Of a stretch of 40,148 bases of DNA, positions 37,672 to 40,148 are shown piece after piece; position 1 is the first letter of the stretch; each line of letters starts with the position of its first letter. A program made the position numbers and the translations under genes. Below the pieces are notes generated by a model. The model did not search any database, was not told the origin of the DNA, and worked only from the letters and a program-made list of their open reading frames with translations. Source of the stretch: Bacteroidales bacterium UBA1223 (GTDB taxonomy: Bacteria; Bacteroidota; Bacteroidia; Bacteroidales; P3); NCBI GenBank assembly GCA_002309155.1, contig DBXB01000057.1, positions 944 through 41,091 on the forward strand. Direction: 5' to 3'.

Positions 37672-40148
37672 TTAGTAGAGGAGTGTTACGGTGCCTTTTG
37701 AGTAATGCCAGTTTTGAGGATCAACCTCGCTGCGGTATTTCACCAGCCAGACGTAGGAACCTTGAGGACACAAGGTCCCATTGTATCTGCCATCCCATTC
37801 CTCCCCGTTAGTATTGCTATGGAACACTTGTATTCCCTGACGGTTGTAGATGTAGAGTTGGTATTCGATGATTCCGTCATAGAATATCGAGAAGGTCTTG
37901 TTTGTCGACTCGTTAGGCGTGAATGCGTTGGGCACGTAAAGGGTCTGCTGTTTTATGGGGATGACTCTTTCTGCGGTGTCGCTGCAGAGATCGCTGAACG
38001 CTATCAGGGTTACCACAACAGAGTCGTAGCCCGACTCGGGAGTATAAGTGATTCTCTGGCTGTCCCCGGCGTCATCTCCGTCAATATACCATTGCAATCT
38101 CTTTGCTCCAGTGCTTTGTGACAGGGCAACCAGGGTGGGAGTCTCGTGGGTGATGAATTCCGGCGAGACGTCCATAACTGCCTGTGGTTGGACTATGGGT
38201 TGCAGTGTGGTGACGTCAGTGTTGGGACAGGTGGGGTATTCGTTGTAGTCGACCAGGAGGGTGAGTGTGATGGGTAAGGTGTTGCTGACCGTCAGGTTAT
38301 GTGCGTGGACCGACCCCCAACTGCTATTCCATGACTGCTCGTTGCATGTCCAATAGAGGTAGTCGACGTCTGTTTCGACGCGGATGTGGTGGGTCTGCGT
38401 CTGACAGTCGTTGGATTGCACAATGTTAATGTAAGGTTGAGGCAGTTTTGTCAAGTTGAGGGAGACGATGCTGTCGCAGGAGTTTGCCGCAATCAGTGTG
38501 TCAGCGTATAGTCCGCTTTCTGTGAGTATCTGACTGCCGAACAGATATTGCGTTCCTGTGCAGAAGCTGTCGGCAATCTCGTTATATGTGGCATGTGTCA
38601 ATTCAAGATGAAGGGTCTCGGTGGTGTCGCAGTTTTCAGGAGACATGGATATTCCGGTCCGTAGGAAGTCTCCGCTGACAGAATAGGTGGTTCCATGCCA
38701 TGTGTAACTCTCGCAAGCTGTATCGTAAACCTCAGTCACCACGGGAGTGTTGATTGTGAGGTGCAACGTCACGGTCGAGTCGCACCCTCCTGGGAACGCG
38801 GACGGCCATGTCCGCATAAAGTCACCAGTAGTGGTATAATTCGTGCCCCACCAAGTAAGGCTGTCGCATGCAGTCGCTGTGGTGTCGCCTGTGGTGCTCT
38901 GGATAATCGTCAAATGTAGCGTCACCACGCTGTCGCATCCTCCTGGGAGCGCGGACGGCCACGTCCGCATAAAGTCGCCAGAAGTGGTATAATTCGTGCC
39001 CCACCAAGTAAAGCTGTTGCAAGCTATTGCGGTGGTATCACCCGTTGTGGCATGATTAATCGTTAGGTGCAGTGTCACCACGCTATCACATCCGGCGACG
39101 TTAATAAAGGTGTGCGTAGCACTATTCGTACTACTGGTGTAATTCGTGCCCCACCAAGTGAAGCTATTGCAAGCCGTAGCAGTTGTATCACCCGTAGTGG
39201 CATGATTGATCGTCAAGTGTAGAGTCACTGTGCTATCGCATCCAGCGGCATTGGTAAAGGTGTGAGTAGCACTGTTCGTGCTACTTGTGTAACTATTACC
39301 CCACCAGGTAAAGCTATTGCATGTTGTCGCAGTAGTGTCGCCAGTATTAGAATGATTAATCGTCAAGTGCAATGTCACAACGCTATCGCATCCAGCAACA
39401 TTAGTAAAGGTGTGTGTCACCGAATTTGTCGAACTTGTGTAACTATTACCCCACCAAGTGAAGCTATTGCAAGCGGTAGCGTTAGTGTCGCCAGTGTTGG
39501 AATGATTTATTGTCAAGTGCAGGGTCACAACACTGTCACATCCTGTAACGTTAGTAAATGTATGTGTCGCAGAATTTGTGCTATTGGTGTAAGTCGTGCT
39601 CCACCACGTGAAATTGTTGCAAGCCGTAACTGTGGTGTCGCCTGTGTTGCTGTGATTGACGGTCAGATTCAGTGTATCGGTACCGTCAGTATATATGCCC
39701 GTTGCGGTGTAGGTGTGTCCTCTCCAGGTGTAGCTGTCACAGGCAGTGACAGTCGTTGACGAACACTGGTTCAAGGTAAGATGCAGCGTGGTTACGCTGT
39801 CGCATCCTGCTGCGTTAAGGCATGTGAATGTCGGTGTATTGGTGCTGGCGGTATATTCTGTTCCGTGCCAAACAAAGCTATTGCAAACAGTAGTATCCTC
39901 AATGCCCGTGTTAGAATAATTGACAGTTAAGTGCAGAGTCACCACGCTATCGCATCCTCCTGGGATCGTGGACGTCCACGTCCGCACATAGTCGCCAGTA
40001 GAGGAATAAGGTGTTCCCCACCAAGTAAAACTGTTGCAAGCCGTAGCGTTGGTGTCTCCAGTGTTGGAATGATTTATTGTCAAGTGCAATGTCACAACGC
40101 TATCGCATCCTCCTGGGATCGTGGACGGCCACGTCCGCACATAGTTGC
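37672..40148 (-). CDS. Giant repeat adhesin-like T9SS type B cargo protein (3' part)
   Basis: The frame is open through the right edge, so only the last 825 or so residues are present. They comprise about ten repeats of 50-51 residues with the core GCDSVVTLHLTINHSNTGD and a CNSFTWWGTNY block, giving two Cys per repeat that could form disulfides. The repeats come in two versions: one joined by TNSATHTFTNVAGC, the other by SGDFMRTWPSALPGGC. Less regular beta domains follow, then a PKD-like domain (about 680-745) and a C-terminal type B sorting domain (LYVPNAFTPNES, YNRQGIQVFHSN, GSYVWLVKYRS). Such proteins are exported by the T9SS and displayed or released; gliding SprB-like adhesins use PorP/SprF partners. 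An adhesin or surface-matrix role is inferred. Confidence 0.85.
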   Translation of the reverse strand, partial: NYVRTWPSTIPGGCDSVVTLHLTINHSNTGDTNATACNSFTWWGTPYSSTGDYVRTWTSTIPGGCDSVVTLHLTVNYSNTGIEDTTVCNSFVWHGTEYTASTNTPTFTCLNAAGCDSVTTLHLTLNQCSSTTVTACDSYTWRGHTYTATGIYTDGTDTLNLTVNHSNTGDTTVTACNNFTWWSTTYTNSTNSATHTFTNVTGCDSVVTLHLTINHSNTGDTNATACNSFTWWGNSYTSSTNSVTHTFTNVAGCDSVVTLHLTINHSNTGDTTATTCNSFTWWGNSYTSSTNSATHTFTNAAGCDSTVTLHLTINHATTGDTTATACNSFTWWGTNYTSSTNSATHTFINVAGCDSVVTLHLTINHATTGDTTAIACNSFTWWGTNYTTSGDFMRTWPSALPGGCDSVVTLHLTIIQSTTGDTTATACDSLTWWGTNYTTTGDFMRTWPSAFPGGCDSTVTLHLTINTPVVTEVYDTACESYTWHGTTYSVSGDFLRTGISMSPENCDTTETLHLELTHATYNEIADSFCTGTQYLFGSQILTESGLYADTLIAANSCDSIVSLNLTKLPQPYINIVQSNDCQTQTHHIRVETDVDYLYWTCNEQSWNSSWGSVHAHNLTVSNTLPITLTLLVDYNEYPTCPNTDVTTLQPIVQPQAVMDVSPEFITHETPTLVALSQSTGAKRLQWYIDGDDAGDSQRITYTPESGYDSVVVTLIAFSDLCSDTAERVIPIKQQTLYVPNAFTPNESTNKTFSIFYDGIIEYQLYIYNRQGIQVFHSNTNGEEWDGRYNGTLCPQGSYVWLVKYRSEVDPQNWHYSKGTVTLLY

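Noticed and set aside
38800..40148. Regularly spaced near-identical repeats that could suggest a CRISPR array
   Set aside because: The period is about 150-153 bp, the repeats lie in one long reading frame and the changes fit protein coding. They are adhesin repeats.

Overview
The window looks like a chromosomal piece of an anaerobic Bacteroidales (Bacteroidota). The evidence is a complete porPKLMN type IX secretion (T9SS) locus, three large secreted proteins with T9SS C-terminal sorting signals, parts of an [FeFe]-hydrogenase gene set, and promoters of the Bacteroidetes form (TTTG, 19-20 bp, TAnnTTTG) instead of -35/-10 boxes. No tRNA, rRNA, CRISPR array or intact transposase gene is visible.

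Layout. 1-1261 (minus): the 5' part of a 2Fe-2S ferredoxin-domain gene of the hydrogenase type, then a LiaF-like membrane protein. 1451-3370 (plus): an SF1 IGHMBP2-type helicase. 3463-6653 (minus): a cobalamin riboswitch in front of a 940-residue T9SS cargo protein with four YWVG-type repeats. 6654-9470 (minus): an outer-membrane-type protein and a three-gene redox/regulatory set (degenerate [FeFe]-hydrogenase-like protein, anti-sigma-type ATPase, DRTGG protein). 9747-13532 (plus): envelope genes (LD-carboxypeptidase, polysaccharide-deacetylase-like protein, KdsC phosphatase, RlpA). 13659-20855 (plus): porP, porK, porL, porM, porN and a second porN. 20966-26648 (minus): RluD-type pseudouridine synthase, a T9SS cargo protein, a PASTA protein and MiaB. 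26754-30144 (minus): an eroded accessory zone with small genes, a truncated RhuM gene, a scar joining the start of phzF to the end of a COG2865-type gene, a DUF5714 lipoprotein, and two copies of a ~210-240 bp repeat. 30145-37261 (minus): a tight five-gene operon with a DUF2971 protein, two cytosine-C5 methyltransferases, a McrB-like AAA+ protein and a DUF2357/PD-(D/E)XK nuclease, an arrangement like the LlaJI restriction-modification system. 37672-40148 (minus, cut by the window edge): a giant adhesin-like protein of ~51-residue repeats with a type B T9SS signal.

How it fits together. PorK/PorN form the periplasmic ring and PorL/PorM the proton-driven motor of the T9SS. The proteins at 3463, 22030 and 37672 are its likely cargo. 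The one at 3463 is probably made when cobalamin is scarce and may take part in B12 capture at the cell surface. The restriction-modification operon and the decayed genes next to it look like a defence/accessory island placed between housekeeping miaB and the adhesin gene.

The most unusual features are: (1) the LlaJI-like operon led by a DUF2971 gene; (2) the riboswitch-controlled multi-domain T9SS protein; (3) intergenic DNA carrying several families of very short tandem arrays with exact 7, 8, 9 and 10 bp periods, each seen at two or three separate places; (4) a dispersed element whose small hairpin shows compensatory base changes between copies.
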